64,000 nucleotides of DNA from assembly GCA_009760855.2 (NCBI GenBank), contig WPIO01000081.1:1185001-1249000 (forward strand). The letters run 5' to 3'. The notes below the pieces were generated by a model. That model saw only the letters and a list, made by a program, of their open reading frames with translations. It had not been told where the DNA came from and searched no databases. The translations under genes and the position numbers were made by a program. This document shows, piece by piece, positions 10,288-22,540 of the stretch (position 1 is its first letter; each line of letters opens with the position of its first letter). The stretch comes from Cristatella mucedo (Eukaryota; Bryozoa; Phylactolaemata; Cristatellidae).

Positions 10288-10335
10288 GTAGGATATATTG
10301 ATCGACAGTGTCAAGCGCAGCTGATTTACAGAGAT
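10288..10335 (-). mobile_element. LINE B fragment (right part)
   Basis: After GTAGG, TTGATCGACAGTGTCAAGCG corresponds to the reverse complement of the RT motif A region (FDTIDH) in other LINE B copies. It continues the piece ending at 9857. Confidence 0.65.
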
Positions 10336-11040
10336 GTGTCGAAATCGTTCGGAAGAAGTCTTTGGCTAGGAGTTATCGATTGCAGCCAGTAGTTGCACAG
10401 CCCGCCATCAAGTAATGGGTATTGGATACTGGCTGCAAACAATCGAAGCCCATCCCACCTGTTTGTGCTTCGACTGTCGCACCGTTTGTTCTCTGTGCAT
10501 TGGCTTGTGCTAGGAAAATACAGAAAACACATTATTGCATGCTGGTTACCAGCCGTGTATGTGCTATTTGGCAAGTAAACGCACAAGCAAAATTATTCGT
10601 GGCAGAGGATACTTTTAGGGAGCCGATTTAATAAGTCGGCGGCGACGACGCGGACGACGACGACTAGGCCGAGTGGAGAAAAGTTCTGTGCGAGTGAGAC
10701 CCGTTTGCTTCGCCCTTCGCTAATTGGGGCGCCTTCACTTGCTGTGCACTAAAGCTATTGCTCCGGCGAGCCTGATCGTCCGTTAACCGAGCGGTAGGTT
10801 GACTTGGTGTCACTTACCAGCCAACCCGCTGATTTACTTACTCCTGAGGGCGGGCATTTTTCCAGAAGCTACTCCTGCTTCGGAATGTGGGGAAAGCCCC
10901 TCCGCCGGCCTACGCCCGTTCTGAGGGACCGCCCCGGGTACGGCTTGCGGTCGCTGGCGGCGCCCACCCACGACCGCATCCCACAGCTCCGTCGGCCGGC
11001 CGCAGGAATAATCCCTCACTGTTCCTATCTCGTCTCTGTC
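10336..11040. other. Unassigned region with an imperfect inverted repeat
   Basis: TCGATTGCAGCCAGTA (10376-10391) pairs with TACTGGCTGCAAACAATCGA (10427-10446), apart from a 4-base insertion in the right arm. The rest is GC-rich after 10630 and has no recognisable gene. Confidence 0.5.
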
Positions 11041-11688
<648 letters not shown>

Positions 11689-12009
11689 GGAGGGGGGCGG
11701 CTCGCTCTCATGGTCAATCGCAAAGCCGTGATCCAGACCGTTTTAGTCGATCGAGGCTCTCTGTCTAACGTGTTTCCGTCTTTCACCCAGCGAGGGTGGT
11801 TGAGAGCGAGCCACCGTCGCATACTTCCGCAGGCAGGCCTATGCTTAGGAGTTAGCGACCCTAAGTAGCGGCTTGTGAAACCGACCTCTGGGCGAGAACC
11901 GAAAATCCGAGCTGGTGTGAAACGGCTTCGTGGAGCGCTCTGACCTGGGACGCAAGCCACGAACCTAATGCAAGCTACTGGCTGTGTGGGCCTGCTTAGA
12001 CCAGCATGC
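11689..12009. other. Unassigned sequence
   Basis: No coding or repeat homology is visible in this 320 bp between the (TC)n tract and a LINE A fragment. Confidence 0.5.
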
Positions 12010-12600
12010 TAGTCGGTGTTTGCATTTGCAATACACCGTCTCAACTTGTATAGCTCACTGCTTGCAGGTCTTCCTGCCTTCAAGAGAAGCAGGTCCGTGC
12101 AGTGGTGCAAAATTCAGCAGCTAGGCTTGCCTGTCGTAAGTGTCGCAGTCGCTACGTTACAGACTTCTAGCCGACCGGATCCAGATCAAGATGCGTTTCG
12201 ACTGCAAAGCTTTGTGGCAGACTTTTAGGTCCCGGCATGTTACGGCACTGGCCTACCTGTAACAGCCACTACCCAATCAGGCTAGGAATCGTACCACCAG
12301 CTCTTCTGACCCAAGTCATGTAGCTATATCTCAAATCCCTTGCACCTTGAAGTTGAAGTTTTTTATCACCCACAACCTGGATCTCATTCTCAACTCAAGT
12401 CGTATCATCTCCTATCTTGTCGATATTTAAAAAAGCTACAAAATACCTGTCCCTCATTGCATTTGCTGAGATCGTACGCATCGACCATTGTGTGCTTATT
12501 CAAGCTCCGCTTCGTTTGTTATCACTAACCAATTGAAATGCTTCCTTTAGAATATATGTAAAGTGCCAGAAGAGATTTAGCACTCTTAGGGCGCTGTACG
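12010..12600 (+). mobile_element. Degenerate LINE A 3' fragment
   Basis: Recognisable blocks in order are AGCTCACTGCTTGCAGGTCT, GCTAGGCTTGCCTGTCGTAA, then the 3' UTR and a hairpin remnant (TGTAAAGTGCCAGAAGAGAT..CTCTTAGGGCGC). The reading frame is destroyed. Confidence 0.7.
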
Positions 12601-12678
12601 CATATCTCGTAATTATAATTTAATATCATATAGTTTATATGATGATCCATTTATTATCTTTATAATCATACATCGTAC

Positions 12679-12834
<156 letters not shown>

Positions 12835-12886
12835 AAGACTGAGAGAACGAGACAGAGTAACAGAAGGAGAGAGAAAAAGAGAATAT

Positions 12887-12923
<37 letters not shown>

Positions 12924-12987
12924 GTAACGAGTTTCACCGAGCTCAACTTGCCGTTTAAGCACGCTAGTACCACCGTGCTTATGGATA

Positions 12988-13590
12988 ATAGTAATAATAA
13001 TAAATTTGCCTAATGCCCACAGAGAACTTAATCTCTTGCTATGCAATTTAAAGAAGCATGATTGAACGGATGCTGGTAGGGTGCTCAATGACAACAAGCA
13101 TAACGTGGTTAGAAGTGATATGCACAGGGGTCAGGATACATAAGCACAGAAAGCACGAATCACACGGACCCTTTAAATGCTGTGATAAATAGATGCGATT
13201 TCTTGCTTCCATTCAATTGTCTTCAACTCGGGGGATGTCGTGACGCATGTCGGAAGTGAATTCCAGGCTTTTTCCACCATACGAGCAGCCGGCACGGTAC
13301 GCACAGTATTTGAATTACGGACGAGGTGTAGCAAAATTATTAGATTCCGAAAAGCGGGTGGTATGAATGCTGAGCCTGGTGGGGGAGTAGATCAGATAGG
13401 TAGGCTGGAGCCAAAGAACGAAGGGACGTAAAAGCGAGTGACAGAACTTTGAAGTCGATGCGCTGCTTGACTAGGAGTCAGCGAAGCTCGTGCAAGTCGG
13501 ACAGGTCATGCAAGCCCAAATTTTAGCAGTACTACGCAGCTGAAAGTCGGCACACTTGACTGTGTAGTTGATGTGGAATAAGTATTAAAG
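12988..13590 (-). mobile_element. Degenerate LINE A 3' fragment
   Basis: AATAATAATAAT, then CACAGAGAACTTAATCTCTTG, then a 3' UTR and RT C-terminal remnant (GACGCATGTCGGAAGTGAAT; GGTGGGGGAGTAGATCAGAT). No open frame remains. Confidence 0.75.
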
Positions 13591-13837
13591 CGGACCTATC
13601 GCCAGCCGCAGTCAAGAATGATTCCTACTGTGGTCGACGATTTAGCCTGGAGCAAAAAGAACTTGTTATAATGAAATATTGCCGTCTGTCACTGCCTTAA
13701 TTGGCAGCATAGTAGAGAACGAAGGATATCTTGGTAGAGAGCCTCATCTGCATGGTAACTCACGTGACCAGAATCGGAGGCGAGTATGGAATCAACTCTG
13801 ACCCAGTGGCCACGCCGACCGGGAAAGGCAAGGAGGC

Positions 13838-14525
13838 ATATGTAAAGTCAAGCAGCTTATAGAATCTCCTTAAAATTAACGACGATAAACCGGAACTGCT
13901 GCTCATAGGACACCCCAATGGTGTGGCTGTATCAGAAGGCGTCGCTCTTTGATTAGGTATTGTTGTTGTGCGACCATCACCGTGTGCTCGGAGTTTAGGT
14001 AACGTCTGTGACAACCTGCCTAAATTTGGAAAGTTTCATTAAGAAGACTGCCTCGACAGCTAGCCATCACGTCCGATCCACACCTGAGATGATGAACTAT
14101 CAGGTGACCTTGCAACAAATTTAACTAGGTCTCATACTCTGTCTCAGCTAGATAATTGCAGTTACATTTTGGCTGGTCTACCAAAAGGCTGCTAGGCTAG
14201 TTACGAAATCGCAAAGATTTGACCGTATGTCTCCTTTGCCGAAGGAGCTTTGATGGCTTCCGGTCGACCAACGATTACAGAGAACAGTACATACCATGAC
14301 CCTCAAGGCCCGCCGCGGATTGGCTCCTCGATACCTAGCTGAATTGCTGAACCATTTTCAGCCTCCCCATGCGAAAAAGTTTGCATACTTAGGACACTAA
14401 CCCGCTCTAAAGCAGCTACTTCCATGTTCCTTCCACGCTACTCACTACCTCAACTGCTCACCTGACTCACTTATGCTTCTGATTTTCTCTTTTCTTCTAC
14501 GTTCTGTCCAGTCTCCCTTCCTCAA
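13838..14525 (+). mobile_element. Degenerate LINE B fragment
   Basis: It starts in the LKLNDDK block (AAATTAACGACGATAAACCG) and runs through the 'GCCATCACGTCCGATCC' and 'AAGGCCCGCCGCGGATTGGC' blocks to 'CTACTCACTACCTCAACTGC'. It has multiple frameshifts. Confidence 0.75.
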
Positions 14526-15120
14526 TGCGCTTCAGTGAGCAAGGCAGTCGGACTGCACAAAAAGTCGAACGCCCCTTGCTGCGATAATTGATGAGAACGG
14601 ATCAGTTGAAAGAATCGCATACGCCGCACCAGGCCGACAACGAAGGTGACCTTGGTGTGCAGACATCAGGTTCAGCCGATTATTGACGGACACATTAGCA
14701 AAGCATTGTAAAACTGGCTTCTTGAAGTGCTCATCTCAATGGAAGGCGGTGGTTGTTGCAGCGACTACGCAGACAGAGCGCGGGGCTCTGCAGCTACAGC
14801 TGTTAGCACAGCGGCGCCTGACCGTGATGGCGCTTAGAGCCAGTGGACCATTTAGGGCAGCGAAATGCCAGATGAGTCGGCTTGCGATGACAGGTCAGCC
14901 GGGTACTCGGACTACAGAGAACCAGACCGCTGCACGGGTAAGCGATGCAGCAAGAGGATGCAGCATGGACGGGAGATCGGTGGAGCAAAAGGAGCTTCTG
15001 CTTCTGTTGTTAAACTGAGCAAGCAGCCATTTCGCCAATGACATGGAAATTGTTTCAGGCCCGGTATACTTAAAATACTAACGACAGGCAGGAGCGCCCA
15101 GACGGCCCCTTTCATCTTTT
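14526..15120. other. Unassigned sequence
   Basis: An open frame at 14683-15018 (plus) overlaps antisense frames and has no recognisable domain. No repeat family is assigned. Confidence 0.5.
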
Positions 15121-15480
15121 GAGAACTATCTCTGTTTACATTTCTCTCTCCCCTGCCGTACAATTCTCCTACGGTCTTTCTTCTCTGTACCTGTCGCTCT
15201 CTGTCTGTCGATCTCGGTTTCCTCTCAGTTTCTATCTAACTCCCCGTCTCTCTCTCTCCTTCCCTCTCTCTCTCTTCCTCTCTAGCACTCTCTCTCTCTC
15301 TCTCACTCTCTCTCGTCTGGCTCACGCTCTTCCTCGCTTACTATTGTCTGTCTCTCGAATGTCTATCTCTCGCCTGTCTCCCTCTATCTCACATCTGTCT
15401 TTCCCACTTACTCTTTCCCATCTCTCTCGCTCTCTATCTCTCTCTTTCGCTTTCTTCCTCTTGCTTTCTTGTTCTTCTCT
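15121..15480. repeat. TC-rich low-complexity region
   Basis: Imperfect TCTC and CTGT sequence. The Ser/Leu-rich open frame 15119-15511 is a composition artefact. Confidence 0.9.
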
Positions 15481-15689
15481 AGAACCGATGTTTAGTCATT
15501 TCTCGCCCTAGTATTGGCTCAAGCAACACCAAAAACTGTGCGCTCGCTGTAGTGGTTAGATTCTCTCACTTCTTCACGTCCGTTGCAGCCCCTAATCTAT
15601 CCTGATACCGAAGACAGACCAATACCCGGATCTAAAGTTGCGACTGCATTAATCGAAGCTACAACATCATTGCTGGCTAAACCGGCAGC

Positions 15690-16350
15690 TGCTTTGAATT
15701 AAATCGCCTGTCCAAAATTACGTCTGAAAAAACTGGAATCTAACCGGCCTTTTATCCTCTGCCTATTATTTCTACTGCAACTGCAACCTTCAATCTTTGG
15801 GCCGAGTCTTTTCTTTAGTTCCGACCAATGAACGCATATATTGAACTTCAAACCTTGCTGACAAGTTCTGGTCTGGTTTTAGAGCTAATCACTCCACAGA
15901 GTCAGCATTGCTTCTGTGTATAACGACCTACTTAGAAATGCAGACTTCGAATATCTGTGCTCGCATTGCTCGATTTTTCGATAGCTTTTGATACTATTGA
16001 TCACCAAGTTCTTCTTGAGCGCCTCTCAGCCCGCCTGGGCATTACTGGTAGCTCGTTGCAATGGTTAAGGTCTTATCTCAGTGAGGGACTCCAGAGTATT
16101 GATGCGAATTCACAAAGATCATCAGAGGAACCTCCAGATATGTGGAGTACCCCAGGGATATGTGCTTGGTCCGGTTCTTTTCACAGTTTATACTCTTCCT
16201 CTTGCCAATGTGATCGCTCAGCACTATGTAGGCTTTCACTTCTATACACTCTGTTATGCCTTTGCCTTGATCCATCCTAATCTTCCATCACGTCGAATTC
16301 TCTCAAGTCCCTTGCTGTATGTATTGATGACATCCGCACATGATGTGGTT
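15690..16350 (+). mobile_element. LINE A fragment (RT region), split by SINE-1
   Basis: It encodes broken RT motifs, including SIAFDTIDHQVLLERLSARL (15957-16040) and a GVPQG-region remnant near 16137. It covers fingers to palm with frameshifts. Sequence resumes after the SINE at 16548. Confidence 0.85.
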
Positions 16351-16547
16351 GCACTAGCCGTAGTGGCTCACTAGGTAAGGCGGTTGCTTTTCACGACCTT
16401 GGCCCCGAGGTCGTGGATTCGAATCCTGCGGTGGGCGATCTTTTATCGCTACTGCAAGAGGTGGTGATAGCCGTAAAGGCTCTTCTGTCACTATACAAAA
16501 AGAGGCTGCTAAATCAGCTAGTATTTACTGGTTTCATTATATTTAAT
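16351..16547 (+). mobile_element. SINE-1 copy nested in LINE A
   Basis: The tRNA-like head has an A-box-like TGGCTCACTAGGTAAGG and a B-box-like GTGGATTCGAATCCTGC. It is followed by a family-specific body (GTGATAGCCGTAAAGGCTCT, TATACAAAAAGAGGCTGC) and an end at AAATCAGCTAG plus AT-rich sequence. It is not a functional tRNA: the body is unrelated to a tRNA 3' end and acceptor pairing is absent. Matching copies lie at 49727 and 62945. Confidence 0.9.
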
Positions 16548-16990
16548 GGCAGCGAATTTTCTTAAATTGAATGATGATAAAACCAACTTACTAGTTACGG
16601 GCAAACCATGCATAATTCAGAAATTGGAAAGGCTAATGCTCAAAACGGCTCTGCCAGCATATCTCCTGTTGAATCTGCAAGAAATCTAGGTGTCATGTTC
16701 CAAAGTGACCTTTCCCTAGACGATTACGTCAGCTTCTTGGTCAAGTCTGCTGCCAGCTACATAACAGCGATACAATTAGGGCTTGTGACATTTGTGACAC
16801 CCCGTCTTGACTTCTGTAACTCAGTGCTTGCCGGTCCACCGGCCTGTGAAATCAGACGCTTACATCTGGTGCAAAACTCTGCAGCAAGGCTTGTCTGTCG
16901 TGAGCATCGCAATAGCCACATCACACCACTTCTCACCGACATGCACTGCCTCCCAGTCAAGCAATGCTTCGTCACACACTTTATGCTGAT
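16548..16990 (+). mobile_element. LINE A fragment after SINE-1
   Basis: Continuation of the split copy: NFLKLNDDKTNLLV region, then open frame 16608-17093 with SPVESARNLGVMFQSDLSLD, LDFCNSVLAGPPA and ARLVCREHRNSHITPLLTDM. The 3' end is absent; similarity stops at about 16990. Confidence 0.85.
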
Positions 16991-17630
16991 AAGCTATAAT
17001 CGAAGAGTAGGTTGGCACCAGGTATACCAGAAAATAAATCTATCTATAGCATGCTGTCTCATAATATTAGTGATGAGATTATTAGGAAGTTAGGGCTGAA
17101 TTGTACTATTAACGGAAAGTGAAGCGAACATATCACGATAAGTCAAGGTAATGTAAAGGGCAATAAATTAATTGTTGCAGCATAGGTGGAGACAATGTTT
17201 GAATCTCCCTGTGTTGAAATCAGGACACGAGAAAGAATATGTAGGTAGCCGCAGATAATTTCTTCACATAGGAAGATAGAATCGGCTTCACGTGACCTGT
17301 AGCCAGTTTAGTACTAAGGTCTAGTAACTGAGCTTTGACTGGCGACGTGCTCAACAAAGCTAATGTTTTTTATGTATAGGTCATTGCCGTGGTGGAGCCT
17401 GTGACTTCAGTGACTTGCTTCGAAACTGCCACTAAAATAGCCGCTGATCTAATGCACTTCAGCCCAGATGTGGGCCAGTCTGCTTTGCTCATCTTCGATA
17501 GCACCCACTGATAGTGTTCGCCGGACGGCTCAAGTGATTGCTAGCGACCCTCATTACGTTCACAGTGAGGAACTGTGTTTCGACCGCGTGCAAAATGTGC
17601 TGATCCAGCTACTTTTCATCTGTCGCTGCT
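16991..17630. other. Unassigned sequence
   Basis: No coding or repeat assignment could be made in this AT-rich stretch. Confidence 0.5.
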
Positions 17631-17905
17631 TTATGAAGATGGAGAAAACGCACCTATTTATCATAGCATCACATTGGGTCCACGTGATTCGTCATTTGCA
17701 TGCTTATTCGTAAAGACACTACATGCTGCCACTAACCAAACTTTCATGCTGACCTTGTGCATGTCACCCCTAACCATTTTATTCTAGTTGTTTATTGAGC
17801 ATGCTTCCAGTAACCATTCGATCGTGCTTCCCTTGCAACAAATGTAAAGTGCCTAGCAAGAGATTGAATTCTCTGATGACGCTAAATTAAGCTTATCATT
17901 ATTGT
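17631..17905 (+). mobile_element. LINE A 3' end
   Basis: It runs from the 'GAGAAAACGCACCTATTTAT' block through the 3' UTR to the hairpin (TGTAAAGTGCCTAGCAAGAG..TTCTCTGATGACGC). The tail is decayed. Confidence 0.75.
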
Positions 17906-18081
17906 GTATCGTATTTCTGTGATGATAGCGTAGTGGGCAGTAAGCGAGAAAATACGCGAAAGCTATAAATAAGCGAGTAGGAGAAACTAATATGGCTTTG
18001 ATTAGCCTACAAAACTATAATTTACACGATTCCGAATTGGCCAGAGGAAAATTCCACCATGGCAGGAAGCGACTGTAAAGT

Positions 18082-21020
18082 AATAATAATAATAATAATA
18101 ATGCACTTGATAAAGAGCCCTCAGAGAAGTCAATCTCTTTCTAGGCGCTTTACATTTGCTGCAGAGGGAAACGCAATTGAATGGTGAGTAATATCATGCT
18201 TGATAAACAACGCGAATAACATGGTTAGGTGTGACATGCACAAGGTCAGCATGCAAGTGTGATTAGTGGCAGCATGTACAGTGTCAGCATGCACAAGTAA
18301 ATGAAGGACGAATCACAGGGACCCACTAAAAGCTGTCCTCAATAGGTTTTTCAAGTTCTTTTTAAATGTGGTAAAGTCACAGGATATTGTGACGCAAGTC
18401 GGGAGTGAGTTCCAGGCTTTGGGAGCATACGAACTAAATGCACGGTCTCCAAAGGATTTGAGGTTTGTACGAGGTATTGGGTAACTGTTAGATTCCGAAA
18501 AGCCGGTGGTACGATGCTTGGCCTAGTGGGAAGTAGATCTGAGAGATAGGCTGGAGCCAAAGAATGAATTGACCTAAAAGTGAGTGACAAAACTTTGAAG
18601 TCGATCCATCGCTTGACTGGAAGCCGGTGCAGGTCGGTGAGAAGTGGTATGGTGTGGCAACTTCGACGATCAAGCCAGACAAGCCTAGGTGTGGCATCTT
18701 GCACCGTCTGTAATCGCCTGTTTGAACATGCAGGTAGGCCAACAAGCAGTGAGTTACAGAAGTCAAGACAGGATGTCACAATGCAAGGACCAACTTAGAC
18801 GTGGTATCCTTATCTAAATAAGCCAAACTTTTAGAAATGTTATGTAGTTGAAAGTAGGCACTTGATTGTGGAGCTAATGTTGTCGTCTAACAAGAGGTCA
18901 CTTTGGAACATGACACCTAGGTTTCGAGCTGATTCAATAGGAGATGTACTGGCGCAACCAATTTTGAGCTTCAGCCTTTCCAATTTCTGAATCACACTGG
19001 GTTTGCCCGTAACCAGTAAGTTAGTTTCATCATCGTTTAGTTTTAGAAAATTTGCTGCCATCCATATGCGGATGGATGTTATCAATATATGCAGCAAGTG
19101 AGTTGAGAAAATTCAAGGTGCTCGAAGGCTGGGAGGGATCAAAGCGAAGGTACAACCGAGTGTCGTCCATAGACGTGAAGGCCTAGATTATGCTTGGCAA
19201 TCACATCAGCAAGAGGGAGAGTTTAAACCGTGAAAAGAACCGGACCTACCACGGAGCTCTGAGGTACCCCACATTGAAAAGGTACTTCGGAGGAGCTTTG
19301 TTTATTCACGTCAATACTCTGGAGTCTCACACTGAGATAGGACCTGAACCACTGCAGAGCAGTGCCAGTTATGCCCAGGCGAGATGAGAAGCGCTCTTGA
19401 AGAACTTTGTGATCGATGGTATCAAAAGCTGCCGAAATATCGAACAAAACAAGCAGAGACACTCTACCCATGTCTGCATTCCTAAGTAGGTCGTTGTACA
19501 CCCTTAGCGATGCTGATGCTGTGGAGTGATTAGCTCTAAAGCCAGACTGGAACTTACTAGCAAGGTTTGAAGTTTCAATATATGAGTTCAGCTGGTCCGC
19601 CACGACCCGTTCCAGTGTCTTTGATAGGAATGGTAGAAGGGAGACTGGGCGGTAGTTGCTTAAGTTCTCTTGATCTAGTGTCGCTTTCTTGAGAAGTGGC
19701 CTGACTACTAATTTTTTGAAAGGTGCTGGGACGTGACCTGGAGCCAATGACATAATAATGATGTTAGTTATGCATGGCAGCAGCAGATCAATGCAACGTA
19801 GGAGCAGGACAGAGGGAATAGGGTCCAGAGGACTTGTTGTCTTCTTAGATTGGTATATACACTTCAGGACGAGATCACTAGTGACCTGCTTAAATGTAGG
19901 CATTGAGGTGCAGCCAGAAATCGGGGAACAACATTCTAGAGGAGATGTTGTCATCACAGAGATGGACTCCCCGATCTTGTCTATCTTCTGCACAAAGAAT
20001 CGAGAGAAGCGATCGGCTATATCATCACAAGGATCATCAGGTAAGGAGCTAATCTGGGAGTGGTTGAGGAGATGGTTGATCGTCGACATCAGCATTTTTG
20101 GATTGTGCATCTGTGATTCAACAATTTTTTTATAGAAGCTAGATTTGACCATTGCTAGAATTGATTGGTACAACCTACAGTAATCTTCATATGCCGGTCG
20201 ATGGACAGTTAGTCCAGATCTTCTGTATTCTTTTTCAAGCTTGGGCTTAGTAGACCTGGTGAGTTTAATGTCTGTGGTAAACAATAGGCCGTCTGTGCGA
20301 GGACGCACAGTGTGCTTAGTCAGAGGTACAAACTCGTCGAGCGTGTCAGCTAGTGTCGTGTTGTAGCTGTTTATAAATGATGACAGATCGGAAGGAGGAC
20401 TTAGCAGCAGAGGTGAAGCAGATATTCTCGCACGGACAGCATCGATGCCAAGGGTCTTGAGGTTTCGCGATTCACAGGTTATTTTAGTGGAGGAGGTGGG
20501 CGCACACTGTAAATAGAATGAGATCCGCATGTGGTCAGATACGCAGGATTTGGTAATAATTGGTGAAGACAAAGTGCACTTGTGTGACAAAATCTGGTCG
20601 AGTGTGTGACCCTTGATGTGAGTAGGGCCATGCACATGAGCCACAAGAGACAAGGAGTCAGTCAATCCAAGAAATTCAGTGCTGAAGGCGTCAGATAAGT
20701 TGTGTGAAAGAGCGAGAAACCAGACAGGGTAGCATCTCCTTTAATTGTCGGGCAGTTTATCGATTTTAGCCAAGTTTCCGTTAGGGCGAGCAGGTCGAGA
20801 CCATTTTCAGAATAAGGTCGCTTATTACCCGAGTTTTATTGCATATTGAGAGAGGATTCCAAAGGCAAGCGTTAAGTCTATCCGATGGAGTTATAACAGG
20901 CCTGATGACCACTAAGTTAGAGAAATTTAAAGTGACGCATGTGGGGGAGCGTGCTGAGCGGTTCGAGACAATGCTAGGAATACCTAACGAGCGGATACTC
21001 AGCACGCAGTTCCCGCCCAA
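18082..21020 (-). pseudogene. LINE A, longest copy (endonuclease/RT polyprotein, broken)
   Basis: This CR1/L2-like non-LTR retrotransposon would copy its RNA at a nicked chromosomal site. On minus: an N-terminal open frame (20781-21020) enters the APE endonuclease; the shifted frame holds LLALTETWL. Most of the endonuclease core is missing, because GDFNIH is absent and the sequence jumps to the SDH motif region. An open frame at 19223-20665 carries [49 protein letters not shown] and a changed motif B (GVPQSSVVGP instead of GVPQGSVLGP). At about 19170-19185 two bases are missing from the YADD codons, so the catalytic loop is lost by frameshift. Further remnants run to the 3' hairpin and (ATT)n tail at 18082. 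The element is dead. Confidence 0.9.
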
Positions 21021-22540
21021 CGAGCGGCATCTGAGCTGGCGGTCCTGCCACCGCGGCGGCGCCTGGGTGCTTTTCTTTTGTTATTGCATAGTTCACGAAT
21101 CTAAGAAACAGCATTAATATCCAGGAATGCATTTGATCTGCGGTGACGAAGCGATAACAGCTGCTGGGGATCATAACTAACATGCCAGTTACTAGCCACC
21201 AGCATAGCTAAGGCAGCTGTCGGTGTGGGAGACCCGGCAGCCCGAAGCACGAAGCGTTTAGATATCCATAGGCTCGTAATTTCTTACGCGCTACGGTCAA
21301 ATAAAAATCAGAATAACTTTAAACAGTTCTTAGCTGTATCGTTTCCGTATACGATATTCGCAAGGACTTCGGTTTTAGGAAGAATTCTGCAACGAACACG
21401 AACGCCCGTGAGAGCGCTCTATGTCAGGAGGCGAGAATGAGTATAGACTAGACCGTTAGCTGTAAGCTCTAGAAAACCAAATCCTAAACCTTAAACCTAC
21501 AATAAAATGGGAATACTATGTTGAACATAAAAACGAAGCTAGAAACCATAAACCCCTAAGCCCATATCCTAAGCCTTAAACGTCTTTAATTTGGCATTTT
21601 TTTATTTTGGCTTTGTTGTCGCAGCAGAATCCTAATCGTTAATCGTAGACGTGCCTTAACATTTTAGTTAAGTTGAATGCCACGTTTGTAATACTTTCTT
21701 TATCTTCAAGCCAGAAGCTTTCAGAATGCAGTGTGCATATCAGAAGAACGCATCGTAGGGGTAACTAGCGAGCCGTAAAGGGTTCGCACCGATATTCCTC
21801 CGCCCAAAGTTTCAAAATAGGAGTTAGCACAGTTTCCAAGCTAGTAAGGCTGGAAATTGGTCCGTCTATGGCTTGTTTGCTCCGGCTGATCTCATAGACT
21901 TTTTTCGAAGCTGGTTTTGATAGAATGAGAAGAGAAGTCGCTCTCACGGTGAATCACAGGGAAACTGGTGTCTGCCGACGTACGCCGATGGTCGTCGCCA
22001 TGGCTTGATCTCGCCCTACAGTGCACATCGCATGGCGGTATGGATAGCACATGGACTGCCCATTCCACTGCAGCAGCAGCGTTTCTACAATTCCCAATTT
22101 CTGGTCCCCTTTGTAAAATGACTTGCTCATTATTTTAGATGGCTATTTCGTAAGCAAGTTTTATGGTTAGGCCATTGTGCAATCATCTATAATCTGTTAT
22201 AAGAACATAATAACAGAAACAAATCTGTCTTTTACGACTTTGCATCTCCTCCTATAAACAAGGTGCAGTACAAACCGAAGGTTCAACGTCCACAGGGTAC
22301 ATACGTAATTTAAAGAACTCACTGCTGCATGAATCGCTGTGTCGCGCTGCAGGTCTTAGTTCGGATGTGAATGACTCGATACGGTTTGAACGGGCATGTG
22401 AGGTTTCCTGGCTGTAACCTGGCCTCCTCTTCACAATTGGTTCTGCCGACGCTGAGCCTTGCCTTATTCCGGGGTGTCGCAGGAATAAGCCGAATGAAAC
22501 GCTACTGAAGACTGTGCAAGATAAATCGCCCAGGTTATTA
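21021..22540. other. Unassigned region with degenerate CCTAAA-like tract
   Basis: 21470-21600 contains repeated TAAACC/CCTAAG/CCTTAAAC words, a degenerate tract resembling scrambled telomere-like repeats. No gene is recognised. The GC-rich part near 21010-21070 may still belong to the LINE A 5' region. Confidence 0.45.

Noticed and set aside
16351-16547. A tRNA gene with A and B boxes
   Set aside because: The sequence is repeated at 49727 and 62945 with a shared non-tRNA body, and acceptor-stem pairing is absent. It is a SINE promoter.
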